DNA from: Rapana venosa | Taxonomy: Eukaryota > Mollusca > Gastropoda > Neogastropoda > Muricidae | Direction of reading: 5' to 3' | Assembly (NCBI GenBank): GCA_028751875.1 | Contig: CM054167.1 | Span: forward strand, 26,354,036 to 26,418,035 | DNA length: 64,000 nt | Shown: positions 12,000 through 23,576 of the stretch, in pieces | How the letters are laid out: each line of letters begins with the position of its first letter | How positions within the stretch are numbered: position 1 is the first letter of the stretch | Notes under the pieces: model-generated | What the model was told of the DNA's origin: nothing | What the model saw: the letters and a program-made list of their open reading frames with translations, nothing else | The model's database searches: none | Program-made: the position numbers and the translations under genes

Positions 12000-12455
12000 T
12001 AAAGAATTTGCACCCCCCTCCCCCCCCACACACACACCAACCCCCCTCCCCCTCCCCAATCATACACACACACACACACATATGCATGCACACAACACAC
12101 ACATGCATGCACACACGCATACATGCATGCACACACACTCACACATCTCTGCAGATACAAACACACACACACTCTCACTCACTCTCACACTCACACACAC
12201 ACACGACCCTCCCCCCATCTCTCTCCTCTCACACACACACACACACATGCATGCACGTGCGCACGCACACACACACACACAGAGTCTCACACACACACAG
12301 AGTCTCACACACACACACACACACTCACACACACACTCACACACACACATCACACACACACACACACTCACACACACACACACACTCGACACACACACAC
12401 ACACACTCACACACACACTCACACTCAACACACACACACACACACACACTCACCC
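12000..12455. repeat. CA-rich low-complexity array
   Basis: Imperfect CA/CTCA/CATG repeats with C runs. Long reading frames in all phases are His/Thr or Cys/Val low-complexity and not genes. Confidence 0.9.
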
Positions 12456-12459
12456 ACCA

Positions 12460-12786
12460 CCTGCTTCCTGCTTTTCCCACCACAATAAGGCATATTTACC
12501 CCCCCCCCCCCCCCCCCTCTTTCCTCTTCACAAAACACGCCACTTTTGCTCTCTTCCCTTTTGTCTGTCTGTCTGTCTGTCTATCTGTCTCTCTGTGTTG
12601 TTGCTCCCCCCACCCTCCCTCTTTTTTGTTTTGTTTTGCTCATAATGGTGAATATTAGATATAGGCGTATCTTCCCTTTTGGGGGAGGGGGGGGGGGGGG
12701 GGGGGTCATAACCCTATAGTTTTATGTGGTTTGTTTGTTGGTTGGTTTTGTTGTTGTTGTTTTCTGATATTCTATAATCTCTGATA
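12460..12786. other. Noncoding with poly-C and poly-G tracts
   Basis: C run near 12,500-12,518, (GTCT)n near 12,562-12,592, G run near 12,680-12,706. Confidence 0.6.
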
Positions 12787-12858
12787 AGGGGCGGGGACTG
12801 GATTGTGCAAAAGCACACAAGTGCTTATTCAGTATCCTCAAAGTGAAAGAATTTGCCT
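12787..12858 (+). mobile_element. SINE family B tail
   Basis: GGGGCGGGGACTGGATTG and AGTGCTTATTCAGTATCCTC match the family's 3' end. Two further tails lie at 13.49 and 14.71 kb, each next to a long (CT)n or G tract. Confidence 0.65.
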
Positions 12859-12869
12859 CGCGTTGCATT

Positions 12870-12905
12870 GCCTGCTGTCTCTCTCCTCCTCTCCCTTCTC
12901 TCTTC

Positions 12906-12979
<74 letters not shown>

Positions 12980-13162
12980 CTCTCTCTCTCTCTCTCTCTC
13001 TCTCCTCTCTCTCTTTCTCTTTCTCTGTCTGTCTGTCTGTCTATCTGTCTCTTTCTCTAAATGAAAAAGTTTGTCAAATCTTCTCTGCAACCCTTGGGAA
13101 TAAAGATTATCAATTATCAATCTCTCTCTCTCATCTGTAACCCTTGAAAAAGAAAGATTCAT

Positions 13163-13258
<96 letters not shown>
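12870..13258. repeat. (CT)n arrays
   Basis: Two long CT blocks (about 12,908-13,030 and 13,166-13,250) separated by moderately complex sequence. Confidence 0.9.
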
Positions 13259-13260
<2 letters not shown>

Positions 13261-13315
13261 CCTCATTTGTTTGTTTGTTGTTCTTGTTTTTCTGTTTGTT
13301 TGGTTGGGGATGGGT

Positions 13316-13346
<31 letters not shown>

Positions 13347-13487
13347 TTCTGGGGTTTATTTTGTTTCTTGTTTGTCTGGGGTTGTTTGTTTCCTTTTTCT
13401 CTCTTTTTCTTTTTTTAAAGTTTTTCCCTTTTGCTTCTACTGTTTGAAAGTATGAGTACTGAGTTCATTATTAACATGTGACCCTAC

Positions 13488-13558
13488 GGGCGGGGACTGG
13501 ATGTAAAAAGCACATGAGTACTTATTCATTATCCTGGAAAAAAAAAGAATTTGTCTCT
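13488..13558 (+). mobile_element. SINE family B tail
   Basis: GGGCGGGGACTGGATGTAAA and TTATTCATTATCCTGGAAA match the family 3' end. A G run of over 20 lies upstream near 13,326-13,347. Confidence 0.7.
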
Positions 13559-13742
13559 ATTACTTACAATGTTTAGATGTTCTTTTTATGACTTTATTGA
13601 GGTTTCCCCCCTCTTTATTGTGTGAGTGTATGGGTATTGCACTTTTTTTTATTATCATGACATTCAATTTGTATGAGTATAATTAAAAAGTGTTGGTGTT
13701 GTTGATCGTGTGCTCTGTGAGTATTATATATTTAGTATTATC

Positions 13743-13743
<1 letters not shown>

Positions 13744-13819
<76 letters not shown>

Positions 13820-13876
13820 ACACACACTCACTCACTCACTCACTCACTCACTCACTCACTCACTCACTCACTCACA

Positions 13877-13943
<67 letters not shown>

Positions 13944-13952
13944 TCACTCACA
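13744..13952. repeat. (CA)n with a (CTCA)n core
   Basis: About 37 CA units, then about 11 CACT tetranucleotides, then about 35 CA units. Confidence 0.9.
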
Positions 13953-13954
13953 TT

Positions 13955-14161
13955 CTCTCCCTCAATGACTGTATAGGTTTAGATTCTTCTTTTGTTTTGT
14001 TTCTTGTTTTTATTGTGTGAATATATGAGTATTGAGTTTATTTCATTATCATGACATATAATTTGAAAACGAGTATAATAAAAAATGAGTGTTGATGGTG
14101 ATCATGTACTGTTTTTGGGAATTATAAATTGGATATTATCTTTGAAATACACACTCACACA

Positions 14162-14204
<43 letters not shown>

Positions 14205-14712
14205 CCACCTTTTATCGTTTTGCTTATAGTTATGGTGTATCCTGATGAAGGATTCATATTTTATATTTTCAATACTTATTGGACTTGTCCTCTGCACTTA
14301 AGTCTTAACGAGTGCCCTATTTCAATATCTTATTGTTATGTGTAACAAGTATATGTACCATTTGATAATGTGTAGATGTTTATCTTTGTGACTTATTAAG
14401 TTTGGTTGTTATTCTTCTTGGTTTTGTTGTTGTTGTTGTTTCTTTTTCTTTTTTTCTTCTTTTGTTGGTTTGGTTTTCTTTCTCTTTTGTTTGTTTGTTT
14501 TGGTTGTGGGTTGGTTGTTGTTTTTTTGGGGGGGTGGGGGTGGGGGGGGGGGGGGTGATGGGGGATGTTTTTAGGGTTTTCTTTTATTAGTTTGCTTTGG
14601 GGGGGGGGGGGGGGGAGTTGTTGGGGGGGGGGGGGGGCTGCTTTGAAAAGGGTTATTTCCTCATGTTTCTACTGTGAGACTGTATAAGTGTTGGGTTATT
14701 ATTAAGATGTAT
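13955..14712. other. Noncoding, T/G-rich
   Basis: Short (CT)n near 14,168-14,205 and three G runs between 14,527 and 14,637. The sequence near 13,990-14,130 resembles 13,560-13,720 (for example TATTGTGTGA, TCATGACAT, and GTGTTGGTGTTG-like text), so the region probably contains an old tandem duplication of several hundred bases. Confidence 0.45.
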
Positions 14713-14790
14713 CCCTACGGGCGGGGACTGGATGTAAAAAAGCACATGAGTGCTTATTCATTATCCTCGAAATAAAAGAATTTGTCATTT
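14713..14790 (+). mobile_element. SINE family B tail
   Basis: GGGCGGGGACTGGATGTAAA and ATTATCCTCGAAATAAAAG match the family 3' end. Confidence 0.75.
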
Positions 14791-14792
<2 letters not shown>

Positions 14793-14860
<68 letters not shown>

Positions 14861-14950
14861 CCCCCCCCCCCCCCCCCCCACCCTCCATCCCCTCCTCTCT
14901 CTGTCTCTTCCTCCTCTCTCTCTCTCTTCCTCCTCTCTCTCTCTCTCTGT
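14793..14950. repeat. (CT)n and poly-C tract
   Basis: About 30 CT units, a C run near 14,859-14,879, then imperfect CT/CCT repeats. Confidence 0.9.
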
Positions 14951-14959
14951 ATGCATCAG

Positions 14960-15830
14960 GACTCTGTGCAAAGCTCAAGGGAGAGCGGAATGCTCATCAG
15001 AAGGCAGTATTGATCTCCAAGCTGCCGGCTGCATACATTACCTGCCTGCCTCCCTGTCCCAGCATCCCATAGTCGCACAGTACAGCTCACCACCCTCAGA
15101 CATCGCTATTGATCCATCTCCACTTTTTCAGGGTAGGAGGGGTCTGTCTCACTCAGTCACTCACACAGCTAGCTCTCTCAGTTCTCATTGCACAGTATTT
15201 AAAATAATTATACAGTCGCCCTGCAGAATCTAGGCTTTGAAACAAGCATCCAGTCATCCAGAGGTCAATTTTTTTTCAAAGTCGTGTGCACGTCGTCGTG
15301 TGAATTATTGATCAGTGCGAGGTGGGTTCGCCCGTTCAGGTTGGTATGAATTGATAAACATAGGGAATGTGACACGGATCCTGTGCTTGTAAGGTTTCAT
15401 AGTGAAAGCAGTTTTGTAAGTAGATTTTTGCTTTTCAGTGCTGTTGTTTTGAGGATGGCTTTTAACATGTCTTGTTGGTGTGATGTTTTTTCATGTCGTG
15501 TGTGCCTTTTTCGGTCATGATGACCAGACGTGTGGGATGGGTTGCCAGGGTTTGTGTGTGTTTTTTTAAAAAGCGATACTGTCCGCTGGAACTGGTCGAT
15601 AACGGTCGCCGCGCTGGCAAGGGATCTTCCGTTACGAGTTAAAAATTATGCAGACTCAACGACAGCCAGTTACAACGAAATCCACCTAGGACAGTATCTT
15701 TTTGTCTTTGGCCTTGTGTTTTTTCCTTGGTTTTCTTTCTCTTCTCTTTGAATTCAATTGGGGGAAAATGGTTTTGAAATGATCGAGATTGGTAGCGGCA
15801 GGTTTGCCCCAGCGCGGAGGAGGTGGCTAC
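14960..15830 (+). other. Low-repeat, CpG-bearing stretch; possible 5' exon or promoter
   Basis: This is the least repetitive part of the region upstream of alpha-spectrin, and CpG sites reappear (for example near 15,283-15,325 and 15,598-15,635). An A/T-rich TATTTAAAATAATTATA lies at about 15,187. E1 of alpha-spectrin needs at least one upstream untranslated exon, and this is a plausible place for it. No transcription start, donor or exon can be fixed from sequence alone. Confidence 0.25.
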
Positions 15831-15966
15831 ATGTTTAAGTGTCCTTTTCTGGAAGAGCACCCCGACTTGTTTTTGTTGTTGGTGGGTCTGCTGTCTCTGG
15901 CCTATCTTCTGATCTATGCACTGTACTGTCTGATTCTTTATCTGCTGTTTCTGCATCATCGCCGAG
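15831..15966 (+). CDS. Candidate exon: 45-codon ORF with one membrane segment
   Basis: I do not recognise this gene. From the ATG at 15,831 the frame gives MFKCPFLEEHPDLF, then about 25 mostly Leu/Tyr/Ile residues that would form one transmembrane helix, then the basic stretch HHRR. It stops at a consensus donor, CCGAG|GTAGGT, after one base of codon 46. Without splicing, the frame runs to a stop at 16,028. The acidic N-side and basic C-side flanking one helix look like a real small membrane protein, and nearby CpG content is raised. If it were spliced directly to E1 of spectrin, the spectrin frame would not be kept, so it would be an upstream ORF or a separate gene. Confidence 0.3.
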
Positions 15967-16029
15967 GTAGGTCCGGCACGGTAAATGCACTTTGCTTCTT
16001 TCTTCTCCGATTTTTGGGTTTTATGTGAA

Positions 16030-17035
16030 ATAAGATGGTCTTGACAGTCAGGGAGTTGTTTCTGTTATAAAATATGATGAAGGTAATTCTTGCTGAATCT
16101 GCATTGATGTTTAATGACTGTCTGCCAGGAGAAATACGGATTGCAAAGATTAATAAGTATTAATTATTGATACTTGTGAAATTGGGGATTTCTTAAAAAA
16201 ACGTTTGTCATTAGTGTGGGTAGCTCAGAATTTGCTTTTAAGTGTAACATTATTGTATTCATCTTCAACAGTTTTTTTTCCCAGCATGAAAGATTTCGGT
16301 TATTCAAATAAGAAGTCTTGTGAAGTTTATGTTGATGAGCTTTTTGTGTTTATTATGCTCATTACATTACATTAAGAAAAAGAAAACCTCCAAAGTGTTA
16401 GGAAACAGGTTGGAAAAGAAGACACATAGAAGACCAACTATGAAATCTTCAGCCCTTATGCTCTATGAAACCTGTATGAAGCAGCTGGTTGGACCGGGCC
16501 AGAAAACCCCCACACACACCTCGATTATTTATAAATAAAAATGTTATGTGTGAGAGAGCCATTGATTATTGGCCTACAACAGAATGTCACCTTTGTAGTG
16601 ATGACTCACTGAGCTGCTGACTATTCATTCAGCCAGACGGGGAGGACACCAGCAGAAAGGAGACTGCAGCTGAATCGCTGACAGTAAAAGGGTCATCTGT
16701 CTGTCTGCCTGTCTGTCTGTTGGTCCGACTGATACAAATAGCTCAGTTTTTCAACCTGACAGTAATAGCTGCTCGTGAAAAAGGTCACTGCCACCCTTGT
16801 CAGCCATGAATGTTACAGGGAGAGAAGCCAATAGTGTAGTAATAGCTGCTCTCTTATCTTGCTGAGTCAACAGAAGCAGCAGCCTAGCTATCCAGCTATC
16901 CAGGCCAGAGCTAGGTTACTGCAGTCTTGGAGCTTTTCAAGGTGGTCGGGAGATAGATTTAGTATAATTTGTTTGATAACAACCGCAGTAACAGCAACAA
17001 AAACGACAAATTACGAGGTTACTTTTTTGTTTTTT
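16030..17035. other. Noncoding, mostly unique sequence
   Basis: No recognisable repeat over most of this stretch and no frame with coding character. Confidence 0.4.
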
Positions 17036-17950
17036 CTTGTTTGATTGGTAAGGAGATAGATTAGAATAATTTGTTTGAGAACAACAGCAACAACAAATTG
17101 TGAGGGTACTTTGGTTTCTTGGTTGATTGGTAAGGAGATAGATTATTATAATTTGTTTGAGAACAACAGCAACAACAAATTGTGAGGGTACTTTGTTTTT
17201 CTTGCTTACTGGAGAAAAAAAACACTTGCAAGATTAGCGGTGTTAGCAGCATAGTCTGGGAGATAGATTATTATAATTTGTTTGAGAACAACACCACCAA
17301 CAACAAATTGTGAGGTTACTTTGGTTTCTTGGTTGATTGGTAAGGAGATAGATTATTACAGTTTGTTTGAGAACAACAGCAACAACAACATATTATGAGG
17401 TTACTTTGTTTTCTTCCTTGATTGGTAAGAAGATAGATTATTATAATTTGTTTGAGAACAACAGCAACAACAACAAATTGTGAGGGTACTTTGTTTTCTT
17501 GGTTGATTGGTAAGGAGATAGATTATTATAATTTGTTTGAGAACAACAGCAGTAACAGCAACAACAACAACAAATTGTGAGGCTACTTTGTTTTCTTGCT
17601 TACTGGAAAAAAAAAATCTTGCAAGATTAGCAGAGTTAGCAGCATAGCTTGGGAGATAGATTATTTATTATAATTTGTTTGAGAACAACAGCAACAGCAG
17701 CAGCAACAACACAACAACAAATTACTTTGTTTTCTTGCTTGCTGAAAAAAACTCGCAAAGTTAGCGGAGTTAGCAGCATATGAAAATGATTTGAACAGTT
17801 ATGTGGGAGAAGTCAGAGAACAACAGCAACATCGAAAAATTGTGAGCTTTCTTTGTTTTCTTGCTTGCTGGAAAAAAACTTGCAAGATTAGCAGAGTTAG
17901 CAGCATGTGAAAACGATTATGAAAGTTTATTTGGGAGATTATTTTAAATA
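17036..17950. repeat. Minisatellite, about 95 to 130-bp unit, about 8 copies
   Basis: Unit contains GGAGATAGATTATTATAATT, TGTTTGAGAACAACAGCAAC, a variable (AAC)n run, and TACTTTGTTTTCTTG. Some units also carry GCAAGATTAGCAGAGTTAGC, giving a longer alternate unit. Confidence 0.85.
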
Positions 17951-18074
17951 GGGTATTGGTTTTACTTGGTGGTATTTGATAGAGGAAACGTATCAATTTA
18001 AAAAAAAAAAATCAGTGTTTGTTTCTGAATAGGGAGAGTGAGGGACTTTTCTTTTTCTTTTTTTTTTGCTTGTT

Positions 18075-18197
18075 CCTTGGCTAGAGCTCTGAGGTTCACC
18101 ACTGTTGTGAGATTTTTGTGTGTGCAACTGTCCCCCTCCCCCCCCCCCCCCCTCCTTACTGTTTAGGTAACCACATTCTGACTTCGGGGATGTGTAG
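18075..18197 (+). mobile_element. Family F repeat fragment
   Basis: GGCTAGAGCTCTGAGGTTCA and ACCACATTCTGACTTCGGGG signatures, split by a C run near 18,131-18,152. Confidence 0.65.
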
Positions 18198-18199
18198 GA

Positions 18200-18590
18200 C
18201 TTAGGATTCTGTTTGTCTCGAGGTTGTGACTTAGGATTCTGTTTGTCTCGAGGGTGTGACTTAGGATTCTGTTTGTCTCGAGGTTGTGACTTAGGATTCT
18301 GTTTGTCTCGAGGGTGTGACCTAGGATTCTGTTTGTCTCGAGGGTGTGACTTAGGATTCTGTTTGTCTCGAGGGCGTGACCTAGGATTCTGTTTGTCTCG
18401 AGGGCGTGACCTAGGATTCTGTTTGTCTCGAGGTTGTGACTTAGGATTCTGTTTGTCTCGAGGTTGTGACTTAGGATTCTGTTTGTCTCGAGGTTGTGAC
18501 TTAGGATTCTGTTTGTCTCGAGGTTGTGACTTAGGATTCTGTTTGTCTCGAGGTTGTGACTTAGGATTCTGTTTGTCTCGAGGTTGTGTG
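18200..18590. repeat. 30-bp minisatellite, 13 copies
   Basis: Unit of exactly 30 bp containing TTGTCTCGAGGTTGTGACTT and AGGATTCTG. Copies differ at only two or three sites (GGTTGT / GGGTGT / GGGCGT; ACTT / ACCT). Because 30 is divisible by three, it leaves an open frame repeating SRGCDLGFCL, but that frame has no start, no supporting context and is not called a gene. Confidence 0.95.
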
Positions 18591-18599
18591 TTGTTAAGA

Positions 18600-19175
18600 G
18601 TCTCTCAGCATTGTGATTGTTCTTCAGTCTTCAAAGTCAACTTATGTGTATTTAAATTAAACAATTTTAAAAATTTATTTATTTAATTTTATTTGGTTAA
18701 CTTATGTGTAATAATATGCAGACCTATCAGACCTCTAATCCCCTTCATGTGTTTTATGCTTGCACAAGATAAAAACCAACCAAAAAGAAAAAAAGAAATG
18801 CTTGTAAAAGTCTTCATTACTAATCTCAGCAGTTAGTATAGTATGGTATGTAGAGGGAACATGAACATACCCTGCTTACACCTATCAACAGCACACTGAG
18901 TTACAGCTGTGGTTGAAACTAATGTTTAATCCAAAGCATGTGATGTATGTAGCGTATGCATTGTAAAAAATTCTGCGCTCATGAACACTTTACAAAAACT
19001 GAAATCAATCATCTTTTTCTTCCCTTCACTTTTCAATTCCATTCTTTGGCATCTTCAGAGACTTTTTTGGATGGCTTTAAATTATGTTTTTTTGTTTGTT
19101 GTCTTTTAACCACCATCTTAATCAAAAGACATTGCCAAAAACTTACCACGAAACAATTTACATTATTTTGAGGAC
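18600..19175. other. A/T-rich noncoding stretch
   Basis: No recognised repeat or coding signal. Confidence 0.5.
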
Positions 19176-19277
19176 AAACTCGTTTGGGAAAGAGATGGAG
19201 AAGGCTCATCAATGTCAAACCTCCCTTGGGAGAAACATGACAAAAAAGGAAGAAGAAGAAGAAACTTGTTTGGGAAA
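19176..19277 (+). mobile_element. Short LINE family E 3' end with 16-bp target-site duplication
   Basis: AAACTCGTTTGGGAAA (19,176-19,191) and AAACTTGTTTGGGAAA (19,262-19,277) flank a 70-bp LINE 3' end ending in (GAA)n. One mismatch separates the duplicates. This is the only + strand copy of the family seen here. Confidence 0.8.
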
Positions 19278-19279
19278 AT

Positions 19280-20486
19280 ACTTTGATTCTGGCTTCATTT
19301 TTTTTCACTTTCTTATTTTAGCCTTCATAGAAATGCGTAAGATGGAGTTTTTAGACTTTTTAAAAAAAAGAAAGAAGATTTTTAAAGATTCCTTTATATA
19401 GATTAGCTAGCTGGTGATAACTGGTAGCTGGTGATCTGTTTTTGATTGATGACACTGGAACTAAAGGCCTCTTTGTCTAAAGCCAGTGTGCCATCAGTGT
19501 TGCACTTGCAGATATCAACGTAGATGAAGGAGAGATTTCATGAACGAAGAAGACAACTCTTTGTTGCGCAAGACAAAAAAACCAACACTTTACCCTCCAT
19601 ATTTTTCTTACTCATGATAGATATCTCTCTCTCTCGCACTAGAGAACAGAAAAAAGAAGTATTGTTAGTGATGGTTACTGAGAAAACAAGGAAGGGGAAA
19701 AAAAGAACGAACAAAGACCCCCCCCAAAAAAACCCAAAAAAACCCCAACCCAAAACAACCAACAACAACCCCAACTGAAAGAATTCATGAGCAAAGAAGG
19801 GCTTTGTGAAGGCCAGAGCAATCAGTTTGTCTGAAAGAGTTAATTGAGACAGGATGGGCGAGTCTTGTACTTAGGTGTGCTTGGTCTAAGAGAAGATAAT
19901 TGGTAAGCTGAAAAGGGGGGGTGGGGAGTGGGAAGGTGGGAGAAGGATGAGGAGGGAGGGAGAGAGGAGGGGATGGATGAGAGGGAGGAGGAGGGAGGGG
20001 ATGGATTGGGGGGTGGAGGATTCAGAAAGAAAATAGCAGTTCTGTCTGTGTTGTGTTATTGAAGAAGTTGGCTGGCAGTGTCTTCATTAGTCCTTCTTCA
20101 CTGGCATTCTTTGGGTTTGCTGAATACAGCTGCCCCCCTCCCCCCCCCCCCCCCCCCCCCCACCCCCCCCAACAACCACCTCCTTTCCAGACATGAGTTT
20201 GCTGCTATTTTTTTTTGTTTACTTCTCTTCTTTTCTCTTTAAAAAAATATTGAAGAAAAAAAGGGTTGTCGGTTCCCATGGAAACAATGTAATGATGATG
20301 GCCAGTTCTTTTTGTTTTGTTTGTTGTTTTATTTTTTTGGTCAGCTGGATTCTGAGTTGCTTATTTTTTGTGTGGAATATATATATTTTAAAGTTTGTTA
20401 GTTCTTAAAGAAAAAGTACAGTGGTAAGAGCCCAAGTCTTTTCTTCTTTGTGTGTTTGTTTTTGTGGAAATAATTGTAGTAGTCAG

Positions 20487-20519
<33 letters not shown>

Positions 20520-20555
20520 TGAGGTGCAGATGCAGTCATGAAATGAATGCGCGTG

Positions 20556-20586
<31 letters not shown>

Positions 20587-20920
20587 AACGCTAACACACT
20601 ATACTACTCCTCCTACTTCTACCTGTTTTAGTGTTGGCTCAAGGATGAATTTGGGAGGATGACGTAACATGGAATACCAGATTGTTCAAAGCAATCACTG
20701 GAATTCTGCCTCTCTGGCCCCCCCACCCCCTCACCACCCCCACCCACACCCCACATGCCCCCCTCCCCTTCCCCTTCTCCAGCCTATGGGCTTTCTGGTC
20801 TCTCACTTCTTTCTCCTTAAGTGTCTGGGGAAGAAAGAACAAGTATCAAGTCTAGTCTGGCTTGTACTGTTGTAGCTCATCTTCAGTCCAGAGTCAGGCA
20901 CTGGAGGTGTAGCGTTTTCA
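19280..20920. other. Noncoding with G/A-rich, poly-C and (CA)n/(GT)n patches
   Basis: G/A-rich block near 19,914-20,025, poly-C near 20,137-20,168, (GT)n near 20,491-20,520 and (CA)n near 20,559-20,584. A C/A-rich block near 20,719-20,770. No gene is recognised. Confidence 0.5.
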
Positions 20921-20923
20921 AGA

Positions 20924-21450
20924 GCATTTCGATCAGACACGTTTTTAAGAAAAAGATTGATTGGTTGGTTTGTATTTGTGTATTTGTTCTTTTCTCTCTT
21001 TAGTTTTCATTTTAAATTTTTTTATTTCGAGTGCTCAGAGTGATGGGTGGTTTAAAATTTGTTGTTGTTGTTGAATGCTGATAGTGACGGATAGTTAAAA
21101 ATTTGATCAGACACGTTTTTAAGAAAAAGATTGATTGTTTGGTTTGTGTGTGTGTAGTTTTTTTTTTCTCTTTAGTTTTCATTTGTATTTTTTTTATTTT
21201 GAGTGCTCAAGAGTGATGGGTGGTTAAAATTTTGTTGTTGTTGTTGAATGCTGATAGTGACGGATAGTTAAAAATTCGATCAGACACATTTTTAAGAAAA
21301 AGATTGATTGGTTGGTTTGTGTGTGTATGTTTGTTTTTTTTCTCTTTAGTTTTCATTTGTTTTTTTTTAATTTGAGTGCTCAGAGTGATGGGTGGTTTAA
21401 AATTTTTATTGTTGATGAATGCTGATAGTGACGGATAGTTTAAAATTGAA
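20924..21450. repeat. Three tandem copies of a 165-180-bp unit
   Basis: Each copy carries TTTTTAAGAAAAAGATTGAT, a TTTCTCTTTAGTTTTCATTT block and GAATGCTGATAGTGACGGAT. Copies begin near 20,929, 21,103 and 21,277. Confidence 0.85.
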
Positions 21451-22495
21451 ATTTTTTTTTTTCCTCAGTAAGACGAGAAGGCCATGTTAAATCATATCTG
21501 GTTTAGTTAAGCATTTGCTAGCAGTTTGTAAGGTGGCTTGATTTAGGTTATACATTCCACGTGTTTGTTTCTTGTTTGTTTTTCTCTGTCAGAAGCTATG
21601 CTTACATTACTGTCAACTCTGGAATGCTGATGTTTTGATGTATCCTTTGCTAGCTGTTTAAGCTGGTTGCTCTTGTTTTGTTGTGTTTTTGGTTTGTTTT
21701 GTGTTTGTTTTTTTGCATTCCTCAGCTAAAGCTCTGAGGTTCATCATTGTGAGATTTTGCGTATGTTACTATTTTTTCACCCAACATTATGGTAGCGTAT
21801 TCTAACTTGGGGATGTGTAAGGGTTTAAATGTCCACTGTTGGTGGAACTTCAGGGGTGTTTGGTTTTGTTGGAAGTGTTGTTCACTTACTGTTCCATCCC
21901 AGACTTGCGGGGGATATTGCCGCTGCTGGTCACAGAGAGTGTTCTGTTTGTGCTGTCATAATTCATTGTGGTTTTAGTCTGTAATGTTTGTATACCACGT
22001 TTGGTTCCAGTATTGGCAGATTTTGTGTGTGTGAAATTTGTCCTACTCTGCATTGGGAGAGGGTGTCATCACGAAAGCAGTGCCACCCTGTTTAGAATGT
22101 TTTTACTTTGTGTATAATTTATTTTCTTATGAGGGTGGCTTTCTTCTTTTCATTCCACAGAAGTGTGCTAGGGACAGTTAGGTTTCTTGTTGCTGTGGGG
22201 TTAAATATTTGTTACTTTTGGGACCTCGATTGATTATTTCATCTGAAAGACTGGCACCCAGACCGTTAGTTATATCCAGTGGATAGGGGAGAAGTTTGTG
22301 TGTTCAAATGGGAATTGAACCTAAAATCTCATGTTTTGTAGATGGGTGTGTGAGCTCTTTCTTTTTGTTTGTTTGTTGTTGCTGCCTCACCTTCTGTGAT
22401 GTTCCTGTCCTGCTGTACCCACACCATTCATTTCAATCTCCCCACCACAGCCATACCTAGGTTTGGTTTGTCTCATCCTCAGGGTTAGATGTCCA
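21451..22495. other. Noncoding with decayed repeats
   Basis: A family F fragment at about 21,720-21,815. A decayed tRNA-derived SINE, minus strand, at about 22,040-22,330, shares blocks with the copy at 39.46-39.94 kb (GTGCCACCCTG, CTGAAAGACTGGCACCCAGA). Confidence 0.5.
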
Positions 22496-22704
22496 CGGTT
22501 TATTTGTTGGCAGGCAAACGTCTTAACCATCCTGCCACCTTCCTTCCTATAATATGTCCCTTTGTCCTACCTGTGTCCAGACCACCACAGAGACAATGAC
22601 GTCCACCAACCCCCCCTCCCTCCCCCTCCCCCCACAATACAGTACAATGCAACGCAATACAACGCAGTTTCAATGCAACACAACATAATTCCCTTCTTCA
22701 TGTA

Positions 22705-22985
22705 ATCCCTCACCATCCTTCGGATGAGACTATAAACCGAGGCCCCGTGTGCGAACGCACTCAGAACATCTTGCACACACGTGAAATCCTGTTCCGCTGT
22801 TTGAAAGAGTAGGCCATTGTGTTGCCAGTGGGAACAAGATGACAAAATAAAAAAACAAAACCGCATACACACACACAAAAAATAATTATTAAAAAAAAAA
22901 GAAGTCATCTGAGCGCTTTGATTTGTTGCTTTACAAGATTCAGTGCTATATATAAAATCCATACATTATTATTATTATTATTATG
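22705..22985 (+). mobile_element. SINE family B core plus (ATT)n-tailed fragment
   Basis: Core starts at CATCCTTCGGATGAGACTAT; it is followed by AAGTCATCTGAGCGCTTTGA and TTACAAGATTCAGTGCTATA (family D here) with an (ATT)n tail. It is part of the segmental duplication. Confidence 0.75.
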
Positions 22986-23088
22986 TCCTACCTGTGTCCA
23001 GACTGCTGCAGAGACCATGACGTCCACCAACCCCCCCTCCCCCTCCCCCCACAATACAGTACATTATTATTATTATTATTATTGGGAC

Positions 23089-23395
23089 GGGATAGCTCAG
23101 TGGTCGGAGCACTCGCTTCCCCCCAGCCAACTTAAGCAGCGTCGAGCGTGGTGGTTACCAGTTGGATGGGTGACCGTTCCGCACCTTGGCTTCAATACAG
23201 TTCCCCCAGTTCACCCAGCTGTAAATGGGTACCTGCCCTCCTCTTTAGGGTCAGGGAAGGTTAAAGCAGCGAGGGAGAGAGAGAGAGGAGATGGGCGCCA
23301 CCGCCCTCAATATGCTGGCCCCCTAGAGAAGTGAGGTCTCTGACGCCTCGCTCCCCTATGACCTTAATATAGGTTATGGGAACTCCTTTACCTTT
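23089..23395 (+). mobile_element. SINE family A, near full length
   Basis: Head GGGATAGCTCAGTGGTCGGA, then 5S-like AAGCAGCGTCGAGCGTGG and TTGGATGGGTGACCG, then the body (CCCCAGTTCACCCAGCTGTA, GGTCAGGGAAGG) and the end TATAGGTTATGGGAACTCC. This is one of the better-preserved copies. Confidence 0.85.
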
Positions 23396-23544
23396 TATTA
23401 TGATGTCCTAACCTGTGTCCCCAGACCGCCACAGAGACCATGATGTCCACTAACCCCCCCTCCCCCTCCCCCCACAATACAGTACAATACAACACAACAT
23501 AATTCCCTTCTTCATGTAATCCATCCCTCACCAGCCTGTATGTC

Positions 23545-23549
<5 letters not shown>

Positions 23550-23576
<27 letters not shown>

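Noticed and set aside
11972..12658. Frames of over 200 codons near 12 kb
   Set aside because: CA/CTCA microsatellite and poly-C artefacts.
18213..18686. 157-codon frame with a ten-residue repeat SRGCDLGFCL
   Set aside because: It is a 30-bp minisatellite whose length is a multiple of three; no start context, splice sites or domain support it.
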